Source: Metridium senile
Lineage: Eukaryota; Cnidaria; Anthozoa; Actiniaria; Metridiidae
NCBI GenBank assembly: GCA_949775045.1
Contig: OX459109.1
Span: 928,990 to 992,989, forward strand
Direction of reading: 5' to 3'
DNA: 64,000 nucleotides
This document shows, piece after piece, positions 48,850-61,300 of this stretch (within the stretch, counting starts at the first letter, position 1; each line of letters opens with the position of its first letter). A program made the position numbers and the translations under genes. A model generated the notes under the pieces. The model was not told where the DNA came from. It worked only from the letters and a program-made list of their open reading frames with translations, and made no database searches.

Positions 48850-51800
48850 TTATGCTGTTTTTCTCTTTCCATATTTTTTCTTTCTTAGGAAATGCATGTA
48901 AGACAGCATATAGGATGCACCTAGAAAAAATTAAAAATGTTAACAATTTAAGTAATACTATTTGAAGAATTTTGGTGATGGTAATGATGATTGACATCAA
49001 TGATTGTTTGTGATATTGTTGAAGATAGCAATGGCATTTATAACTTTAGCTAAGGATAGCTATAATGATGATAATGGCATTATAGGTGGTGATGTTGATG
49101 ATAAAAATGTAAATATGATGCTATGACAATGCCAGTGAAGATGATGATGTTAATGAAAACAATCATGGTATTACAGTGAGGACACTCCAGCCGGGGCCAC
49201 TTTAGATGAATTGATAATCAACCAATCATATTGCAGCTTTCAGTTCAAGAATGTTTTTTGATTGGACGGTTTTGTCTAAATGGTCCGGGTTGGAGTGTCC
49301 GCACTGTAAATTATGGTAATAATAATGGTAATGACAATGAAGTTGTAGATGTAGTTGTTAAGTATAGTTTAATAAACAAGCAGGAGTGTTTTATCAGGAT
49401 TTAAAATACTCGTCACGGTTAATATTTCTTTTGTCAATTTCTCATGAATTATTAATGAGTTTTTGAATAATAAATAATGATGATAATGATAAAATTGATG
49501 TCAGGAATGATGATGATGACAACATTATTTGGATGATGTTGATATTGATAATGATGATGACAAAGATGATAACATGATGATAAAACATACACATTTCTTA
49601 CCAAATATCATTATGACCAGATAACATTTAAGGAAGAATGAAAAACTGAAGCTAAAATTGAGAGAGTTGGGTAGAAAGAATGAGAACTTCTGGGATTTCT
49701 CCATCAGTGGGATGGCTTTCAATATCAGAGTTGCTGTTGATGGAAAACAGACATGAATTAAACCAAAAGCCAAGAACTGAAACCCAATGCACAAATGTAT
49801 CTGTCTAGTCATTGTGCAGACACAAACAAGCTCCTCTTGAAAGAAAAATCTGCCCATACAGTCACATTTTTATAAATAAACCACACCTATTGTTTTGTAG
49901 TTTTGACAGAAATGATAAGACACAAATAGTTGTATGTTACCTTCGCATATCAAGCCAACTGGATACAGAGGGATCCATGCCGTATATCTCAACCATATAA
50001 GAGGTCTAATAGGAACATTAAGAGTTTGGGCTATATAGAATGGGTACCTGAAAAAAGAATCATGCTTGATTAGGAGGCTATCATTTATTAGTGTAAAGGG
50101 GGGGGGGGGGGGGTCGGCAAAATCACAGGTTTTTTTTTTCTAAATACTACCCAACCCCCCTTTTCTGGTTGGCAAAAATATCACAACCCCCTATATTTCC
50201 TCCATTTTTTTAATGAAAGCTCAAAGCTTGAGAAGTCTTAATTATTCTGTGTTACCTATTGCTTGTTCATTCTAATGCTTACCTGATAATTTCAATCAAA
50301 GACCAGGCCATGAACAAGAAAAATACAACAGGTTGTTGATGAAGTTCATTATTGGGTACAAGTACAAAAAACAACACTAGGTTCCTACCAGCAACCTTGA
50401 ATAGAATGGATGAATATATAAATGAATGAATGAATACATAAATAAATAAATAAATGAATACATAAATAAATAAATGAATACATACATAAATAAATAAATA
50501 CATAAATGTTTGTCTGTAGCTGCTTTGGATTCAAATGGACTTCATTCTAGCTATTTTAACCTCAAAATCCATCTGAAGATTGACATCATTCTTGTCTTGT
50601 GATTCGAGAAATGTTGACATTTAATCTAGCTGAGGTGATTGAAAAGATGTAGAGAAAAATTATATGAATAAATTATCGCCGGTCATACTTTTTGGCTTTG
50701 CGCTGTAAATTATAGCAGAAACAAAAGAAATATATTATTTAGTATTTGATGATTCATGATCCATTCATCATCATCATCATCATCAAATGATTCTAGTAAG
50801 AAACTTTACCTGCATAAATGGAGTTACAACACTAGTCCTTACTAAACCACTAGCTGGGTGAATGATCTCCATAATGGCAGCTAATTGACATGTAGCTAAG
50901 ACATCGCTAACAGCATCATAAGTACCTGGCAAGGAATCTATCAAAAATATAACAGTTTGAATTATAATTGCAGAAACAAAAAAAATATATTATTTAGTAT
51001 TTGATGATGATGATGGTGGTGATGAAAAGGATGAAAACTTACTAGCACATGATTGACCACATATTCAGCATTAATTGCTGCATTAATATCAACCTCAGCC
51101 TTGATAGTGTGTAATATATTATGTACAATTTGACTACAGCCCATGATAACTTATTAATTCCATGCTGAAGTCAAATTCAAAAGAGTATTTTACATTTTAT
51201 TTTTATTTTTATTTATTTATTTTTATTTACAAGATTTGCCACTAGGCAGGGATAAACCCACAGAGAATATCTCCAGTAACGGGTTCCCAAATTCCAGTTT
51301 ACGTATGAGAGTGAGGCAGTCACTGAGGGTGGTCACTGCCAGAGATTTGTTACGTCCTCAGTGGTTCTTTTACGTCCACCTTGTAACATAGTCAGAGTGA
51401 AGGCAGACGGGACCTCCGGCTTTACGTCCTTATCCGAGAAGACGAGGCACTGAGAGAGTAAAGTATCTTGCCCAAGGACACAACGTAATCGCCCAGGCCA
51501 GGAATCGAATCCAGACCATTAGGCCCGGAGTCCGACATGCTGACTGCTAGGCCACCACGTCTCTCACTATCGAGGCTGAGGCTGAGGTTGATTGACAAAG
51601 CTGTGAAATGGTAAATTAGGTCTATTATGTGCAACTAATTTAAAATGTGATTGGTTGATTGATTGATAGGTTTGTCGAGTGATTTCTAATACATGTAGTT
51701 ATTTTATTAAACCTTTCTTGTAATTACCTAGTCCTTGTACAGCTAATCTTGCTATCATTTTAATGACAATATAAGCAAAGAGACCTGTCTGCATTCCATT

Positions 51801-54800
51801 GAATATCACCAGATAAAATGTCTTGAGGAACCTTAGAACTAAAAGAAAAACAATCAAAATAATACATACTTATTTTGACTAATTTGTTACTATTTAGAAA
51901 TTACCATCTTGTTTTGCTTTATCCACATTTGCATCATAATCTCTTTTAAATCTTTGTTCAAATAAAATTTTCTGAAACAGAAACAGACAGAAAATAAGTG
52001 CATTATAATTTTTATACTTCTTCAAAGATTGTTACAATATTTTATACATCAATTCCTATGTAGAAAAGGAGTAGTAATGTAATTGTTACTTTAATTTGAG
52101 GATCTTGTTCCTCTTCTTCTTCATTCTTCTCTTCTTCTTCAGTATCATCTTCATTTTGCCATTTATCAAAGTTGACTTTCAACCAATGTGGCTTTTTCTC
52201 CTTTTCAACTAGGCGCTGCCAGAAGAACTCTATAAAAACAAACACCCATGATAAGTGCTCTAACTTACAAACTTCATGAATAATGAATGAGAATTTGACA
52301 AAACGAATCATGTCCGTGACAAAGGTTGTACAAAATCATCCTGATTTGCATAAGTTTTAACTTGAATTTTCATGACCAGATTTACTTTTATATTGACAAT
52401 TTTAGTAAAATATGATAGAACTAACGTTGGACTTTTATAAGTACTATACAATATTCACATCCGATCTGTATGAGATATACAATGGCTAGTTTTCTATTCG
52501 CTGTTGTATATCCCATACAGATCGGCCGCTCATATTGTATATATTACATATTAACCAGTCCTTCATTTAATATGAATTAAGTTAATGCATTTGTTTTTTT
52601 ATCCATTCATTTCTTATTTTGATCTACAAATTTCCTGACAAGGTTCCTAAACTGTTTTGGCAAATTAATTCATTGATTTTATTAGCTCAATATGATCTAC
52701 ATCTACATTATTTATTTAGTCATACATGAAAACGTCACAGCTTATAGTTCATTTATTGGGATTTACAATTTGCCAGTTATAATGCGAAATGATCCTCAAA
52801 TGAATCCAACAGATGAACATTATATCTCTTACCTCTTCCATCACACTTGGCTATGCTGAAATCCACAAATCTCTCTAACAGGGAGTGACTACTTTTCTGA
52901 AAGACAAATAACAAACACATAGAACTATAATTATAGACTGAATTATCCCCAAAATATGAGATTCCATTTTTTTACTGTCTAGCCTTGTGTTCACATTGGA
53001 ACACAATAACACAATGGAGTTTTCACAGTCATGTATGTGATGCTTGTCAGTCAAATACAAAAGTTATTCAAATTGATAGCGGAAGGTTATTTATTTGTCT
53101 CACGAATGATGAGGGTTTGGACAGCAATGTTTAAACAGTCCAAACCTTTGACATTTAATTGTGAGACAAGCAAATAACTTTCTATTTATTTATTTATTAC
53201 ACTTCCAACAGAGTTGTGGAATGTCTAACAGGTGGAATTACACCTATAACCTAGCCATCCATGTAAAACATAATAATATAAAGAAAAAAGTTACAAAGTA
53301 AATTACTGCATTGTAGCCTACATTTTGAGCAGCGGCAACTAGTTACATAAGAACAGGTGTCACTAGTTTTCTACTTTTCTCATATCCATGATGAATAAAG
53401 TAAATTAAAGTAAAGAACTGTATTTTAAGTTGCAGTCCCTTTAGCCAAAGCTAGTCTTTCAGAAAGCCAATGTTACACTCATTTTATTTCCCTCTCTCCA
53501 TCAGTGCTCCGTTTTACAGGTATTTAAAGCTACTTAAAGCTACACAGAAAGAAGAGAAGTCAAAACAAGGATGTGAGGTCTCTGAGAATCGAGCTCGGGA
53601 CCTCTTGCACCAAAAGCCATGCACTTACCAACCAATTATAATTCTATAGACCTATTTAATAAATCCTGAAGTGTTGTGTTTTCCGTGCTTGACGCCACAT
53701 GTTCTTTTCAATTCCTATCATATTATGACGTCAAGCACGGGAAACACGACACTTCGGGACTTATTAAAAGAGTCTATAGTATTCAAATTGGTTGTTTCAG
53801 CTTGGTGCTATACTAATGGACATATAAACTGCATGATTAAGATATTAAGAAGGTTGAATACTGTTTGTATTACATACCTGTGGGTCTATGGGCTCCAAGA
53901 AGTTGACTTCTAACTGATACTGATTTTCTCCTCTGGCTCCATGACCATATGCTAAAATATATGACATAACAATGATGATGATGACGATGTTAACAATAAT
54001 AATGATGAGGTGGTGGTGATAATGATAACTCATCATAATGATGAAAATGATCATGATGACAATGATGATGATGATAATAGATCAATATCTCAGGCAAACA
54101 GGTGTAATAAATAAAACTTATGATAATAGAGTACAAACACTAAAAAAGCGCTATGTACTTTACATATGCAAACAAAGTGATTGTGCTTTATATATTTAAT
54201 TCCAATTATTTAACTAATAACACATAAACGATTGACTAAAAAAATGTGCCCACCTTTGAAAATGAGTCGGTCTTCTGTCAAATCTATCGAAGGGTACTAT
54301 TTCAAGAAACAGAAAGAAAATAAGTATTGAAAACAACATGAATGAAACTGTAGTTATTAATAATATTAAGGGATCTAAAAGAAGATAGATTAGCAGTGGT
54401 ATTTTAAAGAAATTGACTGCCGGCCAAGGAGTATTCCAGATAAAAAATTTCTTGTGCGGCAGTCGCGACTCGCGATCTGTTGAAAATTTGTCATTCCGAT
54501 TTCATAGAGAGCCGCGCTCAAACCAACAATTACCAAGTAAATTGAATGCCCACATCATAAACTCCTGGATAAGCTTATTGAAAATCTCATGTTTTCGATT
54601 CTAAAAGATGCAATGGATTTATAGAAATAAATTTCCAGCTGTCATGGAGTAAACAAATATGTGTTTCTGCCATGCAGCGAAATATGGTTACATTTTAAAG
54701 GACGTGTATTTTAAAGTAATACATAGCAAAATATATCATAAGCATTACCTGGACATCAGACAGTTCTACAGTGAGATACAATCGCTCTTTCGTTTGCGCC

Positions 54801-54832
54801 CATCGCACAATCGGTGTCAAGGGAGTCGCCAT
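48850..54832 (-). CDS. HACD3: Very-long-chain 3-hydroxyacyl-CoA dehydratase 3
   Basis: Dehydrates 3-hydroxyacyl-CoA in very-long-chain fatty acid elongation at the ER. Twelve exons (5' to 3'): 54749-54832, 54254-54296, 53878-53951, 52833-52896, 52090-52229, 51905-51971, 51728-51838, 50810-50937, 50283-50395, 49941-50047, 49602-49733, 48850-48920. All phases agree, giving 377 aa (human 362). Residues 1-100 form a CS/p23-like domain (VRWAQTKERLYLTVELSD; WQRLVEKEKKPHWLKVNFDKW), then an acidic stretch (118-131). The membrane part starts near 158 and includes QLAAIMEIIHPASGLVRTSV. Tyr303 and Glu310 in LYPVGLICE match the Tyr/Glu catalytic pair seven residues apart in yeast Phs1. The end, KRKTA, fits a KxKxx ER-retrieval signal. 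The CS domain separates HACD3/4 from HACD1/2; length and the acidic linker favour HACD3. Introns carry a MITE, two SINEs and several hairpins. Confidence 0.96.
49174..49306. mobile_element. TA-flanked MITE, CAGTGC family, copy D (HACD3 intron)
   Basis: CAGTGAGGACACTCCAGCCG faces CGGGTTGGAGTGTCCGCACTG-like end sequence, with TA outside. At 133 bp it is the shortest copy. It lies in the last HACD3 intron, which also holds (GAT)-rich patches (48,970-49,160, 49,470-49,570). Confidence 0.8.
50097..50120. repeat. Poly-G run in HACD3 intron
   Basis: A run of about 18 G, 50 bp from the acceptor of the exon at 49,941-50,047. A C-rich segment follows (50,150-50,195), possibly a worn G-rich TIR element. 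Confidence 0.75.
50405..50510. repeat. (AAAT/GAAT)n repeat in HACD3 intron
   Basis: Tetramer array beginning about 10 bp upstream of the acceptor for exon 50,283-50,395. Confidence 0.9.
51194..51566 (-). mobile_element. tRNA-derived SINE (HACD3 intron)
   Basis: Read on the minus strand, it starts with a tRNA-like head: an A-box-like TGGCCTAGCAG (51544-51554) and a B-box-like GGATTCGATTCC (51501-51512). Then come TGTGTCCTTGGGCAAGATAC, TTTACTCTCTCAGTGCC, GGACGTAAAAGAACCACTGA and an A/T-rich tail of aaataaataaa type. Pol III promoter boxes plus tail define a SINE. The element is apparently full length. The open frame of 70 codons across its head is not a gene. Confidence 0.85.
52461..52525. repeat. 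Hairpin in HACD3 intron
   Basis: ccgatctgtatgagatatac, aa faces ttgtatatcccatacagatc, gg around a 21-base loop. One mismatch. Confidence 0.75.
53083..53182. repeat. Foldback sequence in HACD3 intron
   Basis: aggttatttatttgtctcac faces gtgagacaagcaaataactt. The inner pair gggtttggac / gtccaaacc completes the stem. Confidence 0.7.
53183..53640 (-). mobile_element. Second tRNA-derived SINE-like element
   Basis: On the minus strand the head reads TTGGTTGGTAAGTGCATGGC (A-box like), then GTGCAAGAGGTCCCGAGCTC, GATTCTCAGA (B-box like GAGCTCGATTC). The 3' end is GGAAGTGTAATAAATAAATA. The family differs from the SINE at 51,194. Confidence 0.55.
53645..53778. mobile_element. Foldback element, TATAGACCTATTTAATAAAT ends
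   Basis: tatagacctatttaataaat, cctgaagtgttgtgttttcc, gtgcttgacg faces its complement (cgtcaagcacgggaaacacg ... gtctata). The arms are about 50 bp. It lies in a HACD3 intron, 100 bp from exon 53,878-53,951. Confidence 0.8.
53960..54080. repeat. (GAT)n repeat in HACD3 intron
   Basis: gatgatgat/gataat units starting within 20 bp of the splice acceptor for exon 53,878-53,951. Confidence 0.85.
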
Positions 54833-55100
54833 CTTGAATATGGACCGTCATGTACCGCGGTCACGCTCAAAACAGCTGTTCAACACAGGGAGCCCAATTT
54901 ATAAGCAAAACGAAAATTAAAAATTAGAGTATTTTACATTTTTTACACTTTTGTTTTGTGGTTGAATGACTAGAAGTTTCTGGATTATATAAATTGATAG
55001 TTGCTTACTAGTAGAGCGAATTGGTAAACCGTTTATAGTAGGGGCTGGTTCTCTCGCCCCTCCCTGGTCTTTTGACAAGCGCGACGTTAGGTTCTCTATC
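54833..55100 (-). promoter_or_regulatory. Presumed HACD3 promoter/5' UTR
   Basis: Immediately upstream of the HACD3 ATG. The start codon lies in CAAGATGGCGAC, a sequence that also resembles the YY1 core AANATGGCG found at many housekeeping starts. An upstream out-of-frame ATG lies 19 bases before. No TATA box is evident. Confidence 0.35.
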
Positions 55101-55382
55101 GGGATAGCGCGGATAGGGCCGAGATCTTCATCCTACACGTTAAATCGATTCCATGCTTCTGCTTCATAGAATGTCTCGGAGGAATCGTCCCATTTGTTAT
55201 TTCTTTTTTTCCGATTTCATTAAATTTTGATAGAAAATTTGTTTCCCTGCATGGTCGTCCTTCTATTTTTTCCCCTTTATTCTTTATTTCTTGTTGTTGT
55301 TTTTCCTTTTAAAGAGTTTCACGGGTTAATGAAAACCACTCATTTTTTCGGTGTTACAAATAATTTTATTTCGGTCTAATAC

Positions 55383-55669
55383 ATAGAGTGCTTACACTAT
55401 GTCCATGAAATAGAATCTAAATAGTTACTAACTAATAGTTTTTATTTAGTGACTATTAGTCACTATCACTCAACTGGAACAGCTTTAGTAACAATACACA
55501 AGGGAAATCAAATACTCAAAACCATAGAAAGTTAATACTTTATTCATTGTGTATTGTTACTAAAGCTGTTTCAGTTGAGTGATAGTGACTAATAGTCACT
55601 AAATAAAAACTATCAGTTAGTAACTATTTAGATTTTATTTCATGGACATAGTGTAGGTAAGCACTCTAT
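55383..55669. mobile_element. Long perfect foldback, ATAGAGTGC/CTAATAG family
   Basis: atagagtgcttacactatgt, ccatgaaatagaatctaaat, agttactaactaatag, tttttatttagtgactatta, gtcactatcactcaactg, ctttagtaacaatacac face nearly exact complements. The arms are over 110 bp around a centre near 55,525. A GACGCAG-family fragment (gaacaccgacacag ... actagtttactcgctagttt) follows directly at 55,671-55,720. Confidence 0.85.
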
Positions 55670-55798
55670 TTAGAACACCGACACAGTTTATATATACTAG
55701 TTTACTCGCTAGTTTCCATAAGCTGTCATCAATTCATTCATCCATCTTAAAAATCTAATCATTCAAACAATCATTTATCCATTTACAGAGCTGCCAAC

Positions 55799-56075
55799 CC
55801 CGGACGAATTCAAATCTTGAGTTCAGGATAATTGAGAAAAGGTCCGCCATTTTGATCGATAAACTCCGAATTTCCGCCATTTTGTTTATCTTGTCAACAG
55901 TTCCGAACCAAAAAAAAAGAACTCCGTACATATAAAATAACAGGCAAATCTATCGATTTTATCGCTTCTCCGGGAGATTTACCCGTTATCCGGGAGATTT
56001 CAATCTTATCCGGGAGACCGGGAGACAAGGCTCAAATTCTGGAGACTCCCGGATTATCCGGGAGGGTTGGCAGCT
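55799..56075. mobile_element. TIR element, AGCTGCCAACCC ends
   Basis: Starts agctgccaaccccggacgaa and ends tatccgggagggttggcagc, t. The right half has tandem tatccgggagattt / ccgggagac units. It lies between HACD3 and INTS3. Confidence 0.7.
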
Positions 56076-56223
56076 ATGCATTTATTCATTCAAATTAGAC
56101 AAAACAATGGTTTAACTGTACATTAGTTTTAATCTTATCTATATCGTCTACAGTATAGAATTTTCCTATCTTTTTATCAATAAAAGGTTGTTTAAAAATT
56201 CTCATAACTCACAAAGGTAAACC

Positions 56224-56332
56224 GATAAATATTAAACCTTTTTTCAAAATGGCGGCGCTATTCACTTCGAGCGCCGCCATTTTGAAAAAATAGCGAGAAG
56301 AAAAGGGCCTGGGAACGAGGTTGATAAATATT
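56224..56332. mobile_element. 21-bp perfect hairpin between 10-bp direct repeats
   Basis: ttttttcaaaatggcggcgc, t (56239-56259) is exactly complementary to 56270-56290. GATAAATATT occurs at 56224-56233 and again at 56323-56332, like a target duplication around an 89-bp insert. The stem contains AAAATGGCGGC, a good YY1-type core, twice in opposite orientation. It lies about 330 bp downstream of the INTS3 stop. Confidence 0.6.
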
Positions 56333-56655
56333 CTTGTTATCACTTGTCCGCGTTGGAGAACCTTTTCTTTGTTATAGATCTTTCTCACTAAGTAGCTAAT
56401 CGTGTGCAAATTCCCGGCAAGCCTAGCTCTTAATTCTATTAAATCTATCTACCCTGGCCCTACTCCGTGTAGGTTATTGAAGGTAGCTTGCACCTTTAAG
56501 CTTGTAAGAAAATTGTAAAACACGATGCTGAATGAAATATGCATGTTCAGTCAAAGTGAGGTTTGTCGGGCACTGAGTAGCTTGTTCGTGAGAAAGGTCT
56601 CATTACTTTCTTCCGGTTGTTTTGGTCGTATCATGAAATATCGCATGGATTGTTG

Positions 56656-58337
56656 TTAGTCATCACTGTCAGAGTCGACAGTCGTTGAACTGTTCTTCTT
56701 TCTTCGTTTTGCTTGTTTTGGTTTGACTGATTCTTCCTCCTGAAATAAATGAGACGATTAAAAAATCAGACAGAAATACAAAAAGACAGACCGACAGACA
56801 GACAAAGACAGACAAACAGACAGACAGACAGAGAGAAATACAAAAAGACAGACAGACAGACAAATAAAAGACAGACAGACAGACAAATAAAAGACAGACA
56901 AGGCAACGAGGAGAAAACTGGTTAACAGATAATAAACGGACAAAGAACAGTTAAATACAGTAAGATGGACAGACAGACAGACAAAGACAGACAGACATAC
57001 AAACAAACAGAAGACAGACAGAAAAGGCAACGAGGAGAAAACCGGTTAACAGATAAACGGTTAAAGATCAGATAAATATAGTAAGACGGACAGACAGGCA
57101 AGTACCTCTTCACTTTCGTCTGATGACTGTGCATGTTTCGAGGCGGACTGTGTTCTTGATGTCCTGGTGTTTCGTTTACGAGATTCCTTCTCGTCACACA
57201 AAGAAAATAACATCTTGAATCTAGAGAAACGGAACAAAAATATATGAAAAGTGCTCACAGTATTATTATTATCATAATAATTATCGTCGTCATCATCACA
57301 GTACCATCACAATCAACACTTCTGCCACCATTATCATCATCATCACTTGCAGTAGCACTATCACCACCATCATCACTATTATCATCATTTTCATCATCAC
57401 CAGCAACTGCAGCACCATCATCATCACCACCATGACCATCATCACCATCACTATCATGAAAATCTTCATCATCACCAGCAACAGCAACAGCTGCAGAAGC
57501 ACCATCAATATCTTCTTCTTCATCATCATCACCATCACCATTTTCATCATCACCAGCAGCAGCAGCAGTATCGTAATAATTATCATCTTCATCATCGCCA
57601 GCAGCGGGGCAGAAGGAGCACCACCACAACCACTACCACCACCATCATCACTAGTACTATCATCATCGTCATCATCAACATCATCTTTCTTTAAGATTCC
57701 TCAACGTTTATGACAGATAAATTAATGTGTGTTTTACCTGGATTTCCTGGTTTCTGTAGCAGCTATTCTTGCTTGATCTAACGCTGATCGTATGCTGTCT
57801 TGTTTAAAAACTAAAGACATGGAACAACAAAGGTTTCTCACGTTAATCCCTCGTCCGAGTCAAACACAACACATGATAATAGACCTTTGACTACCAGATG
57901 ATTTCGCACACGCACTTCCGGCTAGCTGCTGCTCTATCAGTACTAAAAAGAATAAAACAAAACGCAAATGCCTGAAAGTAATCTCGTTGCTGTCTCGAAA
58001 CGCCATTTTGGAACTGTTCGTTTTGACAAACAATCCTTTCGGCGCTTCGAAGCGAGATCACCTGGTACAGCCCGTAGAATTTTAAAGAGTTTCAATTGTT
58101 TGATAATATATACATTCCCTATCAAACTGAAAAATGTGAGTTTACTTACAACTTATATCTTCTTGTTCTTGCGATATCTTGTACAGCCAGTCAAGGTGAC
58201 CGAGAATTTGATCAACTGAAGGCTGGTTTTTAGCATTTCTAGAAGAGAATACGAATAGATGAAAGCATGAATCAATCAATCCATCAACCAACCAACCAAC
58301 CAATCAACCAATCAATCAACCAATCAATCAATCAATA

Positions 58338-58383
<46 letters not shown>

Positions 58384-61300
58384 CAAATAAATATAAGAAT
58401 GATTAATTGAATAAATAAAAGAATGAATCAGTAAATGATTAAATAAATGAGTGAATGAATGAATAGTTGGATAAAAGAACGGATGGATGGATGAGTAATG
58501 AAGGAATTGATTTACAGATGAATGAATGAACGAATAAATAAATAAATGGATGGATAGATGAATGGATGGATAAGTGAATGGGCGGAATGAATGAATGAAT
58601 GGATAGATGAAAGGATAGATGAATGGATGGATGGATGAATAAATGAATGAATGAATACATGAATGAATGGATAGATGAATGAATGAACGAATGGATGAAT
58701 CAATGAATGAATGGATAGATGTATGCCAGAACGAACGAATAGATGAACTAATGAAAAAATAGAATCAATCTATCCTACTTTCTTTTCTTCCCTCCAGACA
58801 TCTGCTTGCCAATCTGTTGGCTGACTAAGTGCGCAAGCTCACTGGAATACTCCGCGCTCCAGCACTTTAGCAAAGCTGTGACAAACTGATTACCAGGCCT
58901 CTTATCTGTAACCTCCATCTCAAGTACTGGTGTCAGAAGATCATGTGAAGGTCTAAAGAGAACATCAAAGAGTTATATGGATATTGATATGTATTGACTT
59001 ATTGACTAATGCAATATTTGCACGGGTTCCACCTACCCAATAAACAGAGCTCGAACAATGCAGTTCAAGGATTTCCTATTATTATATTAATAGCATTGTT
59101 TCTATAACTATGTGGAAACATAAAAGAACGCAGCTACTTTCATTTTAACATCACCGAGGACATCAGGATAGTCCCTTTCTGCACCATTTTGAAAGGTAAC
59201 CGTGCCTTTGCATTGAACGATGAGCTTGTAAAGATAGAGAGACTTATTAATTAATTATTAATAAATATTACTTAATTATTAATAATTGCCCAAGGTGTTA
59301 GAAAGGTCTGTATAATAGTACCTTTTACAGTTCCCTGCGCCATCTTGAAAGGTAGCCGGGCCTTTATATTGAAGCGAGACGAACGATGACCTTGCAATGA
59401 TAGAGACACGTGAATAATTGTCCGGCAAGGTGTTAAAAGGTCTCTATCATTTCAAACTCAACGTTCGTCTCGCTTCTATGCAAAGGCCCGGCTACCTTTT
59501 AAGATGGCGCAGGGAACCGCGAAGCGGACTATTGCAAGCTCGCTGTTTGTCTTTACCAACATACGCATAGTCATACTATACTTACTCGACGCTCTTCATG
59601 AGAATCAACAGGTTAGTCAAAGCTTCTGCATGCAGTTCTGGTTTTAGTTGAGGCAGAATACTGACAATTGATTCAAGAAGAACATCTTCTGCTTGGACGA
59701 GCTGCCAGACACAGTACTGCGCGAACGATTCCCATTCTAGTGTGGACTCTAACAAGAAATAAACATGAAATTGGGAGAGTGAAAAATGAATGGATGGATG
59801 TTCTGATGGATGGGTGAATGATTGAATGAATGTATGCCTGAATGAATGAATGAATGAATGAATGAATGAATGAATGAATGAATGAATGAATAAATGAAGG
59901 GAATAAGGAAGCAGAGAAGGAAGGAGGGAGGGAGGGAATGAAAGAAGGAGGGAGGGAATGAAGGAAGGAAGGAGGGAAGGAATGTAGGAAGGAAGGAGGG
60001 AAGGAAGGAGGGAAGGAAGGAGGGAAAGAAGGAGGGAAGGAAGGAAGGAAGGAGGAAAGGAAAGAGGGAAAGAAGGAAGGAAAGAAGGAAGGAAAGCAGG
60101 ATGGAAGTAAGCTCACCTAATAACGAGTTCAGTTGCTTCTGTTCGCCAAAGATGATTAGTTCTCCTAGTGTTATTTCACTGATGAAAGTATTGAGCTGCA
60201 AAACAAATCAACAAACTCCATAATAAACCACAGTTTGCATTACAGTAACACTGAGTGTAATTCGTACCTGTTTAGGTTCCATTAAAGACACTAACATATG
60301 GAGAATCTCACTATCACCAACAACATGCTCTGAGAACTGCAAACAGACCAAAAGATTAGGCACGGACGATAGTCTCCTTCACAGTTCCCTGCGCCATCTT
60401 GAAAGGTAGCTTAGTCTTTGTATTGAAGCGAGACGAACGTTAAAATTGCAATGATAGAGACACGTGAATAATTGTCCCTCAAGTTGTTAAAAGGTCTCTA
60501 TCATTGCAAGCTCAACGTTTGTCTCGCTTCGATGCAAAGACCTGGCTACATTTCAAGATGGCGTTGAAAGGTTGAATTTAGAATACGTAAATCAAATGCA
60601 CTCTATGAAAATTTCCCTGCGCTGTATAGAGTTTTGTATTTATTATACGAAGGCATGGCTACCTTTCAAGATGGCGCAGGGAACTGTGAAGGGGACTATT
60701 AGATACCAACGAAAATTCGAGCAAAGCTTTCCCTTGACAAAAAGTATCGTGCACAAAAAGAAAATATACACCTATTTCAAAAATCGTAGTCGCAGCCAAA
60801 GCTACAGTCCACACTCCGAAGCGTGCAAAGGATGTTGGTATTTCTACTCTTGTTATCGATTTATTCATAGCATATTTTGGTTGTACGTGTTTGTGGTATA
60901 TGAACGTAACAAGTTTTACAGTGATAGATGATGAAACAAATATTTAGTTAAAAAGCGTGTAAAAACTACACATTCAGTTCATATTACCGACATCCTTTGC
61001 AAGGTTCAGAGTGTGGACTGTAGCTTTGGCTGGGACAACGATTTTTAAAACAGGTGTATATCACCAAGCAAAACTCACGTTTCTGTATATTGATGGTATT
61101 AGGTAACGAAACGCCCTTGGATCATAGTCAGTACAAACCTGCGAAAACACAAATATTGATTAGAATGTATAAACGTGCGCGGGTTTCTTAAAAAGAAAAT
61201 ATCAAATAATGGGGGAAATACATCGAATCGAAATATGGCGGCCAATTTGAATAACAATTCTTCTTGACTTCCCATCCTCGCATGTGAAAACTCTATTGTT

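Noticed and set aside
49525..49857. 110-codon frame as an independent gene
   Set aside because: Only 49,602-49,733 is coding, as HACD3 exon 11; the rest is intron read-through.
51422..51634. A tRNA gene at the SINE head, and a 70-codon frame over it
   Set aside because: A and B boxes are present, but the sequence continues into a SINE body and tail and does not fold as a whole tRNA with an acceptor stem.
57255..57713. Asp/Gly/Ala-rich and Ser/Ile-rich frames
   Set aside because: Triplet repeats inside an INTS3 intron; INTS3 exons splice cleanly around them.
58439..60201. His/Ser/Ile-rich and Pro/Ser/Phe-rich minus frames
   Set aside because: They come from (GAAT)n and (GGAA)n intronic repeats; only the short INTS3 exon parts within them are real.
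60572..60931. 119-codon plus-strand frame
   Set aside because: It spans parts of two foldback elements in an INTS3 intron, antisense to the gene.
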